DNA of 36,299 nt from an uncultured Bacteroidia bacterium (GCA_938005475.1 CALLNY010000077.1:1-36299), one strand, 5' to 3'; positions 1-9,817 are shown, numbered from the stretch's first letter. A program made the numbers and translations. The notes: generated by a model from the letters alone, not told the origin.

Positions 1-1739
1 GTAGCGGTTCTGTTAATAATCGTTTGGCCACCAGCCGCACTTACTTTCTGCGTAAAAGATGTATTATAACCCCCTTCTAAGGTAATATAACTTTTCATGA
101 CAATAGGCTGATTGATGTTGTAGGTCCCCACAGCCATTTTAATGACGGTTGCTTGGCAATTTACAGAAGCAATAGCGGAAAAAATATTAGCAGGGTCTGA
201 GGGAGTGAGCCCAGAACCGGACCCAGTAGGCGTTACATAAAGAACATCACAAGTGGTACTACCAGATACTGCCACATCAGTTACGGTAATGGTAGTAGTT
301 GCAGGAGTAGGACAACCGGGAGCCGTAACCGTTACGGTATAAGTATTCGCTGTTAAACCACTTCTAGTAGAAGAAGCCACACTTACATCCGTACCTAAAC
401 CATGAGACCAAGCAAAAGTACAATTTGTACAAGGATTTCCGCCTATGGTAGCGGTTACCGTAGAAGTACCCGTGGTAGCAGGGCAAAGTTGAATAGAGGC
501 AGGGGAAGCTGCTGCTACAGGAGGTGAAACCACAGTAACCGTCGCACTCACTGAACGACTACATCCACTAGGACTGGTTACAGTTAAGGTATAAGTGGTA
601 GTGGTAGTAGGGGAAACCGTAATATTTTGAGTAGTAGCATTATTGCTCCAATAATAAGTATAACCCATAGGCATAGCAGGTCCATTTAATGTAGCACTAC
701 CACCTTGGCAAATCGTTGCAGAAGCAGGAGAGATAGTAAAAGGTGCAATTCCTTCGAAAGAGTAAGAATAGGGTGCCATTGTATTGCCACATTTATCTTG
801 AACCATCGTAGCAAGTAAAGAAACCGTACCCGAAGAAGTTCCTACATTTAATGTTACAACTACTTGATTGGTAAAACTACTCGTTCCACAACCTACACCA
901 GCAACGGAAGCAATACTCCATCCACCAGGGTTAGCTGTTAAACTAAAATTCGCAGGGTTAATCGTAGAACATGCAATAGGTTCACTAAAATTGAGGGTGA
1001 TAGTATAGGTACTGGGATTGGTACAATTCAATGGTGAAGATGTTACTGTAGGTACATTGTTATCAAAAATAGAAGCTGTTCCATTAAAAGTGATAGTATA
1101 ACCCGTATTATCCTTAGTGAAATTATCCACTACCAATACATAAGTTTCACCTGCGGTTACATTTAAACCCGGCATAAGTGGTGAAGCACTTGCATTATAA
1201 CAAAGCGGTATAGTGCCACTAGGAGGCAAAGTTAGACCGGTAGTTCCGTATGTAGCAGAGAAGTTACAACGGACGGGCTGTATAGAACCGCTTTGTATTT
1301 GAGAACAACCTAAATTAGGCAAACCTGTTACATTGTACAAAGCAAAATCATAATCATAAGAAGTATTAATCAAAAAACCAAAGGTACCCGAAGTTTGAAC
1401 GGTGAAAGTATACCATACGGTTTTTTGCTCTCTCGCCAAAAGGCACAGTCCATTTCCTGAACCACAACCACTAGGATTGGGTAAATCTTGCACAAAGCCA
1501 TAATTTTCATAGGAATTGGTTTGGGTGTAAGTTTGTTGACAAACAGGAATAGCATTTGCGCAATCTGAATTCGGGCTAGTAGCAAATGTAGAGTAGTTCA
1601 TGGGTTTAGGAGGAAGTGCATTCAGCGAATCCACAATGCGTAGTTTTTCTGCAACCCTATCAGGGTCAGGCAAGTTATTCTGGGCATATCCTATCCAAGG
1701 TGCCCCTAATACTAACAAGAGCAAGATTTTTTGCTTCAT
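1..1739 (-). CDS. Large secreted surface protein with Ig/PKD-like repeats (partial, 3' end off the left edge)
   Basis: An open frame of 579 codons starts at ATG 1739 and is still open at base 1, so only the N-terminal part is present. Residues 1-20 (MKQKILLLLVLGAPWIGYAQ) form a clear signal peptide. Next comes a Cys-containing domain with a WYTF-type strand and a 'DYDFALYNVTG' segment, common at the N-terminus of large Bacteroidota exoproteins. Ig/PKD-like modules rich in Thr, Ser, Val and Gly follow, including one containing 'ATICQGGSATLNG'. The last visible part ('VIKMAVGTYNINQPIVMK') looks like the start of a parallel beta-helix. Such proteins are normally T9SS-exported adhesins or SprB-like surface proteins. 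The sorting domain, if any, lies outside the window. Secretion is confident; adhesin or gliding function is inferred. Confidence 0.85.
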   Translation of the reverse strand, partial: MKQKILLLLVLGAPWIGYAQNNLPDPDRVAEKLRIVDSLNALPPKPMNYSTFATSPNSDCANAIPVCQQTYTQTNSYENYGFVQDLPNPSGCGSGNGLCLLAREQKTVWYTFTVQTSGTFGFLINTSYDYDFALYNVTGLPNLGCSQIQSGSIQPVRCNFSATYGTTGLTLPPSGTIPLCYNASASPLMPGLNVTAGETYVLVVDNFTKDNTGYTITFNGTASIFDNNVPTVTSSPLNCTNPSTYTITLNFSEPIACSTINPANFSLTANPGGWSIASVAGVGCGTSSFTNQVVVTLNVGTSSGTVSLLATMVQDKCGNTMAPYSYSFEGIAPFTISPASATICQGGSATLNGPAMPMGYTYYWSNNATTQNITVSPTTTTTYTLTVTSPSGCSRSVSATVTVVSPPVAAASPASIQLCPATTGTSTVTATIGGNPCTNCTFAWSHGLGTDVSVASSTRSGLTANTYTVTVTAPGCPTPATTTITVTDVAVSGSTTCDVLYVTPTGSGSGLTPSDPANIFSAIASVNCQATVIKMAVGTYNINQPIVMKSYITLEGGYNTSFTQKVSAAGGQTIINRTA

Positions 1740-1793
1740 TACATGTGTAATTTTGTAGTTCACTTTATTCATATTTTGTTGGATTTTCATCGG

Positions 1794-1823
1794 CAAAAAT
1801 ACATAATTATTTTTTTATACAAA
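1794..1823 (-). promoter_or_regulatory. Bacteroidota-type promoter of the surface-protein gene
   Basis: Read on the minus strand, TTTG (1820-1823) is followed after 18 bp by TATTTTTG (1794-1801), matching the Bacteroidota primary sigma pattern TTTG-N19-TAnnTTTG. The start codon is at 1739, giving a leader of about 45-50 nt. Confidence 0.6.
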
Positions 1824-1950
1824 ATTTTTTTTTAAAAAAATAAAAAAAATTCAATCATATTATTATGCTTTTCGTTATTGATATTCAAAAAAAGAACAGA
1901 CAAGTTAGAAATTGTTTTCCACTTCTTAACATTTACAAAGTGCATAACTT

Positions 1951-1970
1951 TTTAATTGTTTGCAATTAAA
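1951..1970. promoter_or_regulatory. Perfect 8-bp inverted repeat upstream of pdxJ (operator candidate)
   Basis: TTTAATTG and CAATTAAA flank a 4-nt TTTG spacer, a perfect dyad. It ends 6 bp before the -7-like element TAATTTTG (1977-1984), so a bound protein would cover the -33 region of the pdxJ promoter. The regulator is unknown. Confidence 0.45.
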
Positions 1971-1976
1971 TTCTCC

Positions 1977-1984
1977 TAATTTTG
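1977..1984 (+). promoter_or_regulatory. -7 promoter element of pdxJ
   Basis: TAATTTTG matches TAnnTTTG. A TTG at 1956-1958 lies 18 bp upstream as a possible -33 element. Transcription would begin near 1991, leaving a leader of about 31 nt that contains the small dyad GCTAAT-AA-ATTAGC (1992-2005). Confidence 0.5.
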
Positions 1985-2021
1985 CAAGTAAGCTAATAAA
2001 TTAGCAGTTTTGTGAATTGAA

Positions 2022-2750
2022 ATGGTTCAATTAAGCGTCAATATCAATAAAGTTGCATTATTGAGAAATTCGAGGGGAGAAAACACCCCAAATCTAATAG
2101 AATTTGCCAAAAAATGTTTAGACTTTGGAGCCGATGGCATCACCGTTCATCCAAGACCTGACGAAAGACATATCCGTTATGCTGATGTTTATGAATTAAA
2201 AGATATACTAAACAAATACCAAAAAGAACTTAACGTAGAAGGATATCCCTCTGATCAATTTCTCAAAATGATAGAAGAAGTAAGACCTGCCCAGTGTACA
2301 TTAGTACCCGATGCTCCTAATGCCTTAACTTCTAATTCAGGCTGGGATACCAGAAGATATTTTGCTTTCCTGAAAGAAGTAGTAGCACATTTAAAAAATC
2401 TAAAAGTTCGTGTCTCTATATTCCTAAATTGCGATTTAGAATTACTACGCTATGCCCATAAGTTAGAAACGAATAGAGTTGAACTTTACACAGGTCCTTA
2501 TGCGAAATTTTATCCTTATAATCCTTATTTAGCAGTCCAACCTTACATAGAAACAGCAAGACTAGCCGAGATTTTAGGATTAAAAATCAATGCAGGACAC
2601 GATTTGAACCATAACAATTTAAATTATTTCTTACAACAAGTACCCACGGTCCAAGAAGTTTCTATTGGACATGCCATTATTTCAGATTGTCTATATTGGG
2701 GTTTAGAAGAAACTCTAAAAAAATATATCAACTGTCTAAAAACCTCTTAA
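2022..2750 (+). CDS. pdxJ: Pyridoxine 5'-phosphate synthase PdxJ
   Basis: PdxJ condenses 1-deoxy-D-xylulose 5-phosphate with 3-amino-2-oxopropyl phosphate to make pyridoxine 5'-phosphate, the ring-closing step of DXP-dependent vitamin B6 synthesis in the cytoplasm. The 242-residue length is normal for this TIM-barrel family. Family signatures are present: 'LSVNINKVALLRNSRG' at the N-terminus, 'GITVHPRPDERHI' with His43, 'NVEGYPS' with Glu73 and 'NAGHDLN' with His193, equivalent to the catalytic His/Glu/His of the E. coli enzyme. The ending 'GHAIISDCLYWGLEETL' is also typical. It is the first gene of a plus-strand run: the phosphatase gene starts 11 bp after its stop. A -7 element and two palindromes lie just upstream. 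Confidence 0.97.
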   Translation: MVQLSVNINKVALLRNSRGENTPNLIEFAKKCLDFGADGITVHPRPDERHIRYADVYELKDILNKYQKELNVEGYPSDQFLKMIEEVRPAQCTLVPDAPNALTSNSGWDTRRYFAFLKEVVAHLKNLKVRVSIFLNCDLELLRYAHKLETNRVELYTGPYAKFYPYNPYLAVQPYIETARLAEILGLKINAGHDLNHNNLNYFLQQVPTVQEVSIGHAIISDCLYWGLEETLKKYINCLKTS

Positions 2751-2755
2751 TTTTG
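2748..2755 (+). promoter_or_regulatory. -7-like element overlapping the pdxJ stop codon
   Basis: TAATTTTG overlaps the TAA stop of pdxJ and lies 6 nt before the phosphatase ATG at 2762. If used, transcription would start at or next to the ATG (a leaderless mRNA). No good -33 TTTG is visible, so this is tentative. Confidence 0.35.
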
Positions 2756-2761
2756 CAAATC

Positions 2762-5700
2762 ATGAAAAAAAGTGGAGTTACGAACCGTTTTAGTACATTA
2801 TTCTATTTAATACTTTTTTTGGTAGTCATACCACTACTCACGAGCATTTATTTAGTTTGGCAAGAAAAAACAAAACACCTTCCTAAATTAGAACAAATCA
2901 ACACCATTGAGGTTAAATTAGAATCCTTAAAAAAAATAAGTTTACAAAAAATTGCTTTGTCCTTTGCGAGTGATACGCTTCCCTTGAAAGAAACCGTAAA
3001 AGAAGATGAATTATTCCAAAATAGTAATGAACTCAAACGAATAGCAAAAGATTTCTTGGATGTAGACTCTTTAAGCCAATTGGTAAAACTAAGCAATCAA
3101 TTTGAAAACACGTTAAGAACTTATCTAGGTGTAAGGGAAAATTATGCAAGCCAATCCCCAAAAGAAAAAAATGAAACTACCCTAAATTCTTTATTCAGCT
3201 ATGGAACAGAATTAGCAAGATTACATACCAATATCCAAGAAACGTTAACCAATTTAGTAAATGATTTAAACAAAAAAAGAGACCTCATCAATACTCAATT
3301 TGCTTATAATCAGTTTCTTTTATTTCTAATTTTAGGTGCAACCTTAATTTTATTTTTAATCACTCTCCTAATTACTATCATTTATTTCAATCGCTCACTC
3401 CAAAAACCTATCCAACAAATCAGTCAAATTTTACTAAAATTCAAATCAGGAAACATTCAAAATAATGAACTCGTAATTGAAAATAGTCCTATTCCCTTAC
3501 TATCTGAAACTTTACAACATCAAAAAATAAAAAATGATGCAATCCAAGAATTCGTTACTTGTATTTTAGAAGAAAAAAAAACTACTCTGTCCTCCGAACA
3601 AATTCCAAATGAACTATTCCAATCTTTAAAGCAAATTCAAGATCAATTAAAATCCTATAAATATAGCAGTTCCCAATGTTTAAAAGAATTAGAAGAAACG
3701 AAAAATTCTTTTGCAATTAAAGAAGAAGAACAAAGAAGGCAAATCATCAAATTGAATCACCGTTTACAAGGAATAGATGCGTTTATAGCTATTGCGGAAT
3801 CGGATTTACAAGGTAAAATTACTTTTTGCAATCAAACTTTCGCAAACTATTTTGAATATCAACCCTCCGAGCTTATTCATCAACCCTTCAAAATACTCAA
3901 TTCTGGTTATCATGATAAGGAGTTTTTCAAAGATTTATGGGATACTATCACCAAAGGAAAAACTTGGAAAGGATATATACGAAACAAAACTAAAAACGGA
4001 CAGACGCTCTGGCTGGCCGTTGCTATCCACCCCATTCAAGATGCACTAGGTAAAATTACCAAATTCATTTACTCTGCTTTAAATATTCAAGCTCTCAAAC
4101 TAAATGATGAAGAAATTCAAAACGCACTAAATCAAACTGTAAAAGAATTAAATAGCCTAAAAAGCCTTTACTCCAAAGCCATTCAAGAAAGAGACGAAAT
4201 CAAAAAATTATATGATGAACAAAAACAATTGGAATATCGCTTAATTCAACAACAAGCCGCCATTCAGGAATTTACAAAAAATCCAGCTATCAAAGAAGGA
4301 AAAATTAGCGATGCTATTAGGCTCATCACAGAATCTACCTGCTACACTTTAAACCACGAACGTGTTGGATTTTGGTTATTCAATGATGAAGAACATACCC
4401 TTACTTGCGTAAATTTGTTTGATAGACAAACGCTACAACACTTCGATAATCTCGAAATTCAAGAAAAATACGCCAAAGAGTATTTTGAACTATTAAAACA
4501 AAATGAAACCTTAGCAATCGATAATATTTTAACACACGAAGCTACCAAACGTTTGTCCGATTATTATTTTATACCACACAATATTTCCTCTTTAATTTCC
4601 GCACCAGTACGTTTAAGTGGGAACGTGGTAGGATGCTTTTCTGTGGAGCATGTAGGAAAACCTATTCAATGGACACCCGACCAAATCGCTTTTATCAATG
4701 CCGTTGCGGATATCTTATCCGTTTCCCTTGAACAAGGAAACCGTAAAGTTATGGAAGAAGAATTACGAACAGCCCTTGAAGAATCCCAAGCCCTCGAAGA
4801 AGAACTGCGACAAAATGCAGAAGAAATTGAAGCTACAAATGAAGAACTACGAAGAGCTCAAATTGAACTAAAAGGACAAATTGAAGCCTTGAACTCCGCC
4901 GCTATCGTCTCTGAAACTAATATCCATGGACTTATTACCTATGTAAATTCTGAATTCCTACAAATTTATAATTACCATAAAGATGAAATCTTCGGTAAAA
5001 ATCATAAAATACTAAAATCCGGTTGGCACCCCCCCGAGTTCTACAAAGAAATGTGGGATACTATCCTACGTGGAAAAGTATGGAAAGGTGAAATCAAAAA
5101 TAAATCCAAAGACGGCTGGTATTACTGGATCAACTTAACTATAACCCCTGTTATAGGCTCTGACGGTAAACCCTACAAATTTATTGCAGTAGGTTTTAAT
5201 ATATCCTCTCAAAAACTTCAAGAAGAACAATTAAAAACCGCTCTTGAAGTTGCTTTACAACAAGAAGTAATGCTTCGTGAAAATACCGAAGAATTAATTG
5301 CCGCTAATGAAGAAATGCGTAGAACTCAAGTAGAACTCATCGGACAAATCTCCGCTCTTAATAACTCCTCCATGGTCTTCGAAACCGATATGGAAGGAAA
5401 TATCACTTACCTAAACACCGAATTACTCAAAACTTTACACTATGATAAAGACGAACTAATGGGAAAAAGATATACCATCTTAAAATCCCCTAATCAAAAC
5501 GACAAAATTTACCAAGAACAATGGAAAAGTGTCCTGAACGGTAAAATCTGGAAAGGTGAAATAGAACTCGCAACCAAAGAAAAAAAATCCGTCTGGGTTT
5601 GGATGACCAACACTCCTGTCCTCGACTCTGACGGCGAACCTATTAAATCTATCAACGTATTATTTGATATAACCCCACAAAAAGAACAAGAATTCCGTTT

Positions 5701-7060
5701 AAAAAGACAACAAGCCGCATTACTCGAAATTACCTCCCATCCCTCCGTTAAAGAAGCAAAAATCGACGAAGCTTTTGCTATTATCGCTCAAATTGGGCTT
5801 GTAACCCTGGAAGTGGACAGAGCTTCTATCTGGCTTTTCGAAGAAAGTGATATGCGTATCCGTTGTATGACCACCGCACAAGCCGATGGTGTTATCCATA
5901 AATATCAAAAAGGTACTGTTCTCCAAAGAGATTTTTATCCTAACTATTTCAAAACCCTTGAAAAAGACCGTGTCATTGCCGCTAATGATGCCGTTAATGA
6001 CACCCGAACCAAAGAACTGGCTATTCCTCTACTCGTCCCTAGTGGTATTCATTCTGTACTCGACTCCGCTGTTCGTCAAGGTGTTAAAACAGTGGGTATC
6101 CTCTCTTTTGAAAGTAGAACCCGACCCCGTAATTGGACACTCGACGAACAAAATTTCGCCGCTTCTCTCGCTGATACCATCGCCCTCGTCCTTGAACAAC
6201 ATGAACGCCTTAAAGCCGATAAACTTAAAGAAGCCTACGCCCAACTAGAACTTATTAACCAAGAAGTAATTAAACAAAAAGAAGAAATTGAAGAAAACGC
6301 TAAAAGTCTAACCGAAAGTATTAAATACGCTAAAAGAATTCAACAAAATATCCTACCTTCAAAAGAACTACTCAATAGTCTTTTTAAAAACTACTTTGTA
6401 ATTTTTAGACCACGCGATATTGTTGGGGGAGATTTTTACTGGGTTGCAGGACATGAATCAAAAAGAGTTGTGGTCGTTGCGGATGGTACAGGGCACGGCG
6501 TTCCCGGCGCCTTCCTAACTATGATCGGCAATATCCTTCTTAACCAAATCGTAAACGAAAAAAAAATCCTTAAACCTGCTGACATTCTCTACTGGCTACA
6601 TATCGGTGTAAGACAAACCCTAAAACAAGATGCCGAAGAATCTACCTCTCGCGATGGTATGGACGTTACCCTCATCACATTGGATATTGAAACCTACGAA
6701 TGCGAATATGCAGGTGCCAATCTACCGCTTAACTATTACCAAGACTGGGAAGTCCATGAAATTAAGCCCGATAAACAATCCATCGGTGGCGAGCAAATGG
6801 AAGAAGAACGTACTTTCACCAACCATAAAATTCAACTCAAACCCGGCGATGCAGTCTATCTTTATACCGACGGCTTCGTAGACCAAATGGGAGGACCCGA
6901 CGAAAAAAGATTCTCTACAAGACGTTTCCGTGACCTCATCCTTAGAACTCAAACTGAATCTATGGCTACCCAAAGAGCTTTGCTCAACATGGAATGGAAA
7001 GAATGGAAAGGTGACCTTGAACAATTAGATGACGTTACCGTCTTCGGTTTAAGAATTTAA
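2762..7060 (+). CDS. Membrane multi-sensor PAS/GAF SpoIIE-type serine phosphatase
   Basis: A 1432-residue RsbU/SpoIIE-type PP2C phosphatase with several sensor domains. Two membrane helices (about 10-33 and 185-210) enclose an extracytoplasmic sensor region. Next come a coiled coil, PAS1 (about 340-446), GAF1 (507-658), PAS2 (710-818), PAS3 (866-973), GAF2 (988-1148), a linker with 'SIKYAKRIQQNILP', and the phosphatase (about 1190-1432). Metal-binding motifs are intact: 'GGDFYW', 'ADGTGHGVPGAFLTM' and 'YTDGFVDQMGG'. Such enzymes dephosphorylate anti-sigma-factor antagonists or similar STAS proteins; no partner gene is in the window. The coiled-coil-plus-PAS unit is duplicated. I use ATG 2762: the in-frame upstream extension to 2687 runs inside pdxJ and would add 25 non-membrane residues before the helix. 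polA starts 3 bp after the stop. Confidence 0.93.
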   Translation: MKKSGVTNRFSTLFYLILFLVVIPLLTSIYLVWQEKTKHLPKLEQINTIEVKLESLKKISLQKIALSFASDTLPLKETVKEDELFQNSNELKRIAKDFLDVDSLSQLVKLSNQFENTLRTYLGVRENYASQSPKEKNETTLNSLFSYGTELARLHTNIQETLTNLVNDLNKKRDLINTQFAYNQFLLFLILGATLILFLITLLITIIYFNRSLQKPIQQISQILLKFKSGNIQNNELVIENSPIPLLSETLQHQKIKNDAIQEFVTCILEEKKTTLSSEQIPNELFQSLKQIQDQLKSYKYSSSQCLKELEETKNSFAIKEEEQRRQIIKLNHRLQGIDAFIAIAESDLQGKITFCNQTFANYFEYQPSELIHQPFKILNSGYHDKEFFKDLWDTITKGKTWKGYIRNKTKNGQTLWLAVAIHPIQDALGKITKFIYSALNIQALKLNDEEIQNALNQTVKELNSLKSLYSKAIQERDEIKKLYDEQKQLEYRLIQQQAAIQEFTKNPAIKEGKISDAIRLITESTCYTLNHERVGFWLFNDEEHTLTCVNLFDRQTLQHFDNLEIQEKYAKEYFELLKQNETLAIDNILTHEATKRLSDYYFIPHNISSLISAPVRLSGNVVGCFSVEHVGKPIQWTPDQIAFINAVADILSVSLEQGNRKVMEEELRTALEESQALEEELRQNAEEIEATNEELRRAQIELKGQIEALNSAAIVSETNIHGLITYVNSEFLQIYNYHKDEIFGKNHKILKSGWHPPEFYKEMWDTILRGKVWKGEIKNKSKDGWYYWINLTITPVIGSDGKPYKFIAVGFNISSQKLQEEQLKTALEVALQQEVMLRENTEELIAANEEMRRTQVELIGQISALNNSSMVFETDMEGNITYLNTELLKTLHYDKDELMGKRYTILKSPNQNDKIYQEQWKSVLNGKIWKGEIELATKEKKSVWVWMTNTPVLDSDGEPIKSINVLFDITPQKEQEFRLKRQQAALLEITSHPSVKEAKIDEAFAIIAQIGLVTLEVDRASIWLFEESDMRIRCMTTAQADGVIHKYQKGTVLQRDFYPNYFKTLEKDRVIAANDAVNDTRTKELAIPLLVPSGIHSVLDSAVRQGVKTVGILSFESRTRPRNWTLDEQNFAASLADTIALVLEQHERLKADKLKEAYAQLELINQEVIKQKEEIEENAKSLTESIKYAKRIQQNILPSKELLNSLFKNYFVIFRPRDIVGGDFYWVAGHESKRVVVVADGTGHGVPGAFLTMIGNILLNQIVNEKKILKPADILYWLHIGVRQTLKQDAEESTSRDGMDVTLITLDIETYECEYAGANLPLNYYQDWEVHEIKPDKQSIGGEQMEEERTFTNHKIQLKPGDAVYLYTDGFVDQMGGPDEKRFSTRRFRDLILRTQTESMATQRALLNMEWKEWKGDLEQLDDVTVFGLRI

Positions 7061-7063
7061 TTT

Positions 7064-9811
7064 ATGAAATTATTCCTTATTGATGCCCTTGCAATCATCT
7101 ATCGCTCCCATTTCGCTTTCATTAAAAATCCTCGTATCACCAGCTACGGTAAAAATACCTCCGCAACATTCGGTTTTGTTAGAACTTTGTATGAGATTAT
7201 TAACAAAGAAAAACCTACCCACCTCGGCGTCGCTTTTGACCCCCCAGGACCCACCATAAGACATCAAGAATTTGAACACTATAAAGCTCATAGACAAGAA
7301 ACCCCCGAAGATATTATTCAAGCTATCCCCGATATTAAGAGAATTTTAAATGCCTGGCACATCCCTATCTTGGAAATTAATGGTTTTGAAGCCGATGATG
7401 TAATTGGAACACTCGCAAAAAAAGCCTCATCCCAAAATATAGACGTCTTTATAGTCACTCACGATAAAGACTACGCTCAACTTGTTGATGACCACATCTT
7501 TATGTATACCCCCCCCACCAGTAAAAAGCCTTTTGAATTACTTAACCGCAATAAAGTAAAAGAAAAATTTGGTGTCTTCCCTGAACAAATCCCCGACCTG
7601 CTCGGACTTATGGGAGACCCCTCCGATAACTACCCCGGTATACCTAAAATAGGTGAAAAAACCGCGCTAGAACTTATTCTTCAATATCATACCCTTGAAA
7701 ATGTCCTTGCTAACGCTCATAACATTCAAAAAAAATCTATCCAAGAAACCTTAATCCAAAACGCCCACCTCGGTATAGCCTCTAAAAAACTCGCTACCAT
7801 CTATACTGATATCAATATTACGTTAAATATGCAAAACCTTAAATTAGATCCACCCGATAAAAAAAAACTACTTCAAATTTTTACCGAACTCGAATTTAAA
7901 ACACTGTCTGAAACAATTCTAGGAGAAACCATTCATTATAACTCGACTCTACAAAAAAAAAATTTATTTTCTAATGAAAATTCAACAAATATCCTCCCAA
8001 ACCTCCAAACTATCCAAAATACACCCCACCAGTATTTTATTTTACATTCCCAATCTGAAATTTTGAACTTAGTTGATAAATTATGCTCCCAAAAAGCTGT
8101 TTGCTTCGATTCTGAAACCGACCAACTCGAAGTAATCGATTCCCAGTTGATTGGATTGAGCTTGTGTTTTCAAGCTCATGAAGCATATTACATACCTATC
8201 CCACAACACTACACCGAAGCAATTAATATCTTGAATTTATTTAAACCTTTCTTTGAAAATCCTAATATCCTAAAAATCGGACAAAACCTCAAATATGATT
8301 TGCTAGCCCTAAAAAATTATAACATCCACGTCGCTCCACCTTTTTTTGATACCATGATAGCCCACTACGTCTTGGATACAGAAAGTAAGCATAATATGGA
8401 TTTTCTAGCCGAAAAGTATTTAAATTATACGCCTATTTCCATTGAAACCTTAATCGGCAAAAAAGGAAAAAACCAAAAAAGTATGAAAGATATTGCCCTC
8501 TCCAAAGTAGCAGAATACTCCGCAGAAGACGCCGATATAACCTTTCAACTATACAAAAAATTTGAACCGCTTATTACACAAAATCAGGTAGACAGAATTT
8601 TTTATGAAATTGAACAACCACTTATGCCAGTTCTAGCAGAAATGGAGTTTAATGGTATTAAAATAGATTGTAATATACTAAAAGAAATTTCTATTGAATT
8701 GCAAAAAGAACTACAAAACCTTGAAAAACAAATTTATGAACTAGCAGGTAGTACCTTTAATATACAATCTCCCAAACAATTGTCAGAAGTTTTATTTGAT
8801 AAACTTCAACTAAAAAAAGGAAAAAAAACCGCAACAGGGCAGTTATCCACTAGCGAAGAAACTTTATTAGAACTTGCTAATGAACATCAAATCGTACGTA
8901 AAATTTTAGATTACCGTCAGATAGCAAAATTAAAGTCTACGTATGTAGATGCTTTACCTGAGTTAATTAACCCTAAAACGCAAAGATTACATACTACCTT
9001 TGCACAGACTGTTGCAGTTACTGGACGTTTAAGCTCTGTCAATCCTAATCTACAAAATATACCCATAAGAACAGACAAAGGTAAAGAAATAAGAAAAGCC
9101 TTTATTGCTTCCGAAAATCATGTTTTACTTTCTTGTGATTATTCTCAAATTGAGTTAAGAATTATGGCTGCATTAAGCCAAGATGAGAATTTAATAGAGG
9201 CTTTTGCTAAAAAAGAAGATATCCATGCTGCTACAGCTTCTAGAATTTTTAATATTCCGATTGAAGAAGTAAACAGTGATATGCGCCGTAAAGCTAAAAC
9301 TGCTAATTTTGGAATTATTTACGGAATCTCTGCTTACGGACTTGCCCAACGCCTTAACATAAACCGTACCGAAGCCAAAAAATTGATTGATACCTACTTT
9401 GAAAAATACCCCAACGTAAAAACTTACATGGATAACTGCATCAAAACTGCACGTGAAAAAGGCTACGTAGAAACTTTAATGGGAAGAAAAAGATACCTCA
9501 AAGATATTCACTCTGCAAATTTTACGGTCAGAAGTTTTGCAGAACGTACTGCTATCAATACCCCCATTCAAGGTACTGCCGCTGACATCATTAAATTAGC
9601 TATGATAAAAATCCATGACCTCATTCAAAAAAATCATTGGAAAACCCGTATGATTTTACAAGTCCATGATGAACTTCTCTTTGAAGTACCTGAAAATGAA
9701 ATATTCATTGTTCAAAGCCCCATTCAACATGCTATGGAAAATGCCTTCACATTGACCGTACCATTAGAAGTGAATTTAGGAACGGGAAATAATTGGTTGG
9801 AAGCTCATTAA
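7064..9811 (+). CDS. polA: DNA polymerase I, with 5' nuclease and proofreading domains
   Basis: Full-length family A polymerase of 915 residues, used in Okazaki-fragment maturation and gap-filling repair. Residues 1 to about 290 are the 5' nuclease: 'LFLIDALAIIYRSHFAF', 'VTHDKDYAQLV' and the H3TH segment 'DNYPGIPKIGEKTA'. The 3'-5' exonuclease keeps its acidic residues in 'FDSETD' (Asp349, Glu351), 'NLKYD' and 'YSAEDAD', so proofreading should be active, unlike in many Pol I homologues. Polymerase motif A is 'CDYSQIELR' (about 692), motif B 'RRKAKTANFGIIYG' (Phe in the O helix) and motif C 'LQVHDELLFE'. It is spaced 3 bp from the phosphatase gene and 6 bp from the CPBP gene, implying co-transcription. 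Codon use in the first third looks richer in C-ending codons than in the rest. Confidence 0.98.
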   Translation: MKLFLIDALAIIYRSHFAFIKNPRITSYGKNTSATFGFVRTLYEIINKEKPTHLGVAFDPPGPTIRHQEFEHYKAHRQETPEDIIQAIPDIKRILNAWHIPILEINGFEADDVIGTLAKKASSQNIDVFIVTHDKDYAQLVDDHIFMYTPPTSKKPFELLNRNKVKEKFGVFPEQIPDLLGLMGDPSDNYPGIPKIGEKTALELILQYHTLENVLANAHNIQKKSIQETLIQNAHLGIASKKLATIYTDINITLNMQNLKLDPPDKKKLLQIFTELEFKTLSETILGETIHYNSTLQKKNLFSNENSTNILPNLQTIQNTPHQYFILHSQSEILNLVDKLCSQKAVCFDSETDQLEVIDSQLIGLSLCFQAHEAYYIPIPQHYTEAINILNLFKPFFENPNILKIGQNLKYDLLALKNYNIHVAPPFFDTMIAHYVLDTESKHNMDFLAEKYLNYTPISIETLIGKKGKNQKSMKDIALSKVAEYSAEDADITFQLYKKFEPLITQNQVDRIFYEIEQPLMPVLAEMEFNGIKIDCNILKEISIELQKELQNLEKQIYELAGSTFNIQSPKQLSEVLFDKLQLKKGKKTATGQLSTSEETLLELANEHQIVRKILDYRQIAKLKSTYVDALPELINPKTQRLHTTFAQTVAVTGRLSSVNPNLQNIPIRTDKGKEIRKAFIASENHVLLSCDYSQIELRIMAALSQDENLIEAFAKKEDIHAATASRIFNIPIEEVNSDMRRKAKTANFGIIYGISAYGLAQRLNINRTEAKKLIDTYFEKYPNVKTYMDNCIKTAREKGYVETLMGRKRYLKDIHSANFTVRSFAERTAINTPIQGTAADIIKLAMIKIHDLIQKNHWKTRMILQVHDELLFEVPENEIFIVQSPIQHAMENAFTLTVPLEVNLGTGNNWLEAH

Positions 9812-9817
9812 ATTTCT

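Noticed and set aside
2687-2761. Longer start for the PAS/GAF phosphatase
   Set aside because: The 25 extra residues are the out-of-frame end of pdxJ; ATG 2762 is immediately followed by the expected membrane anchor.
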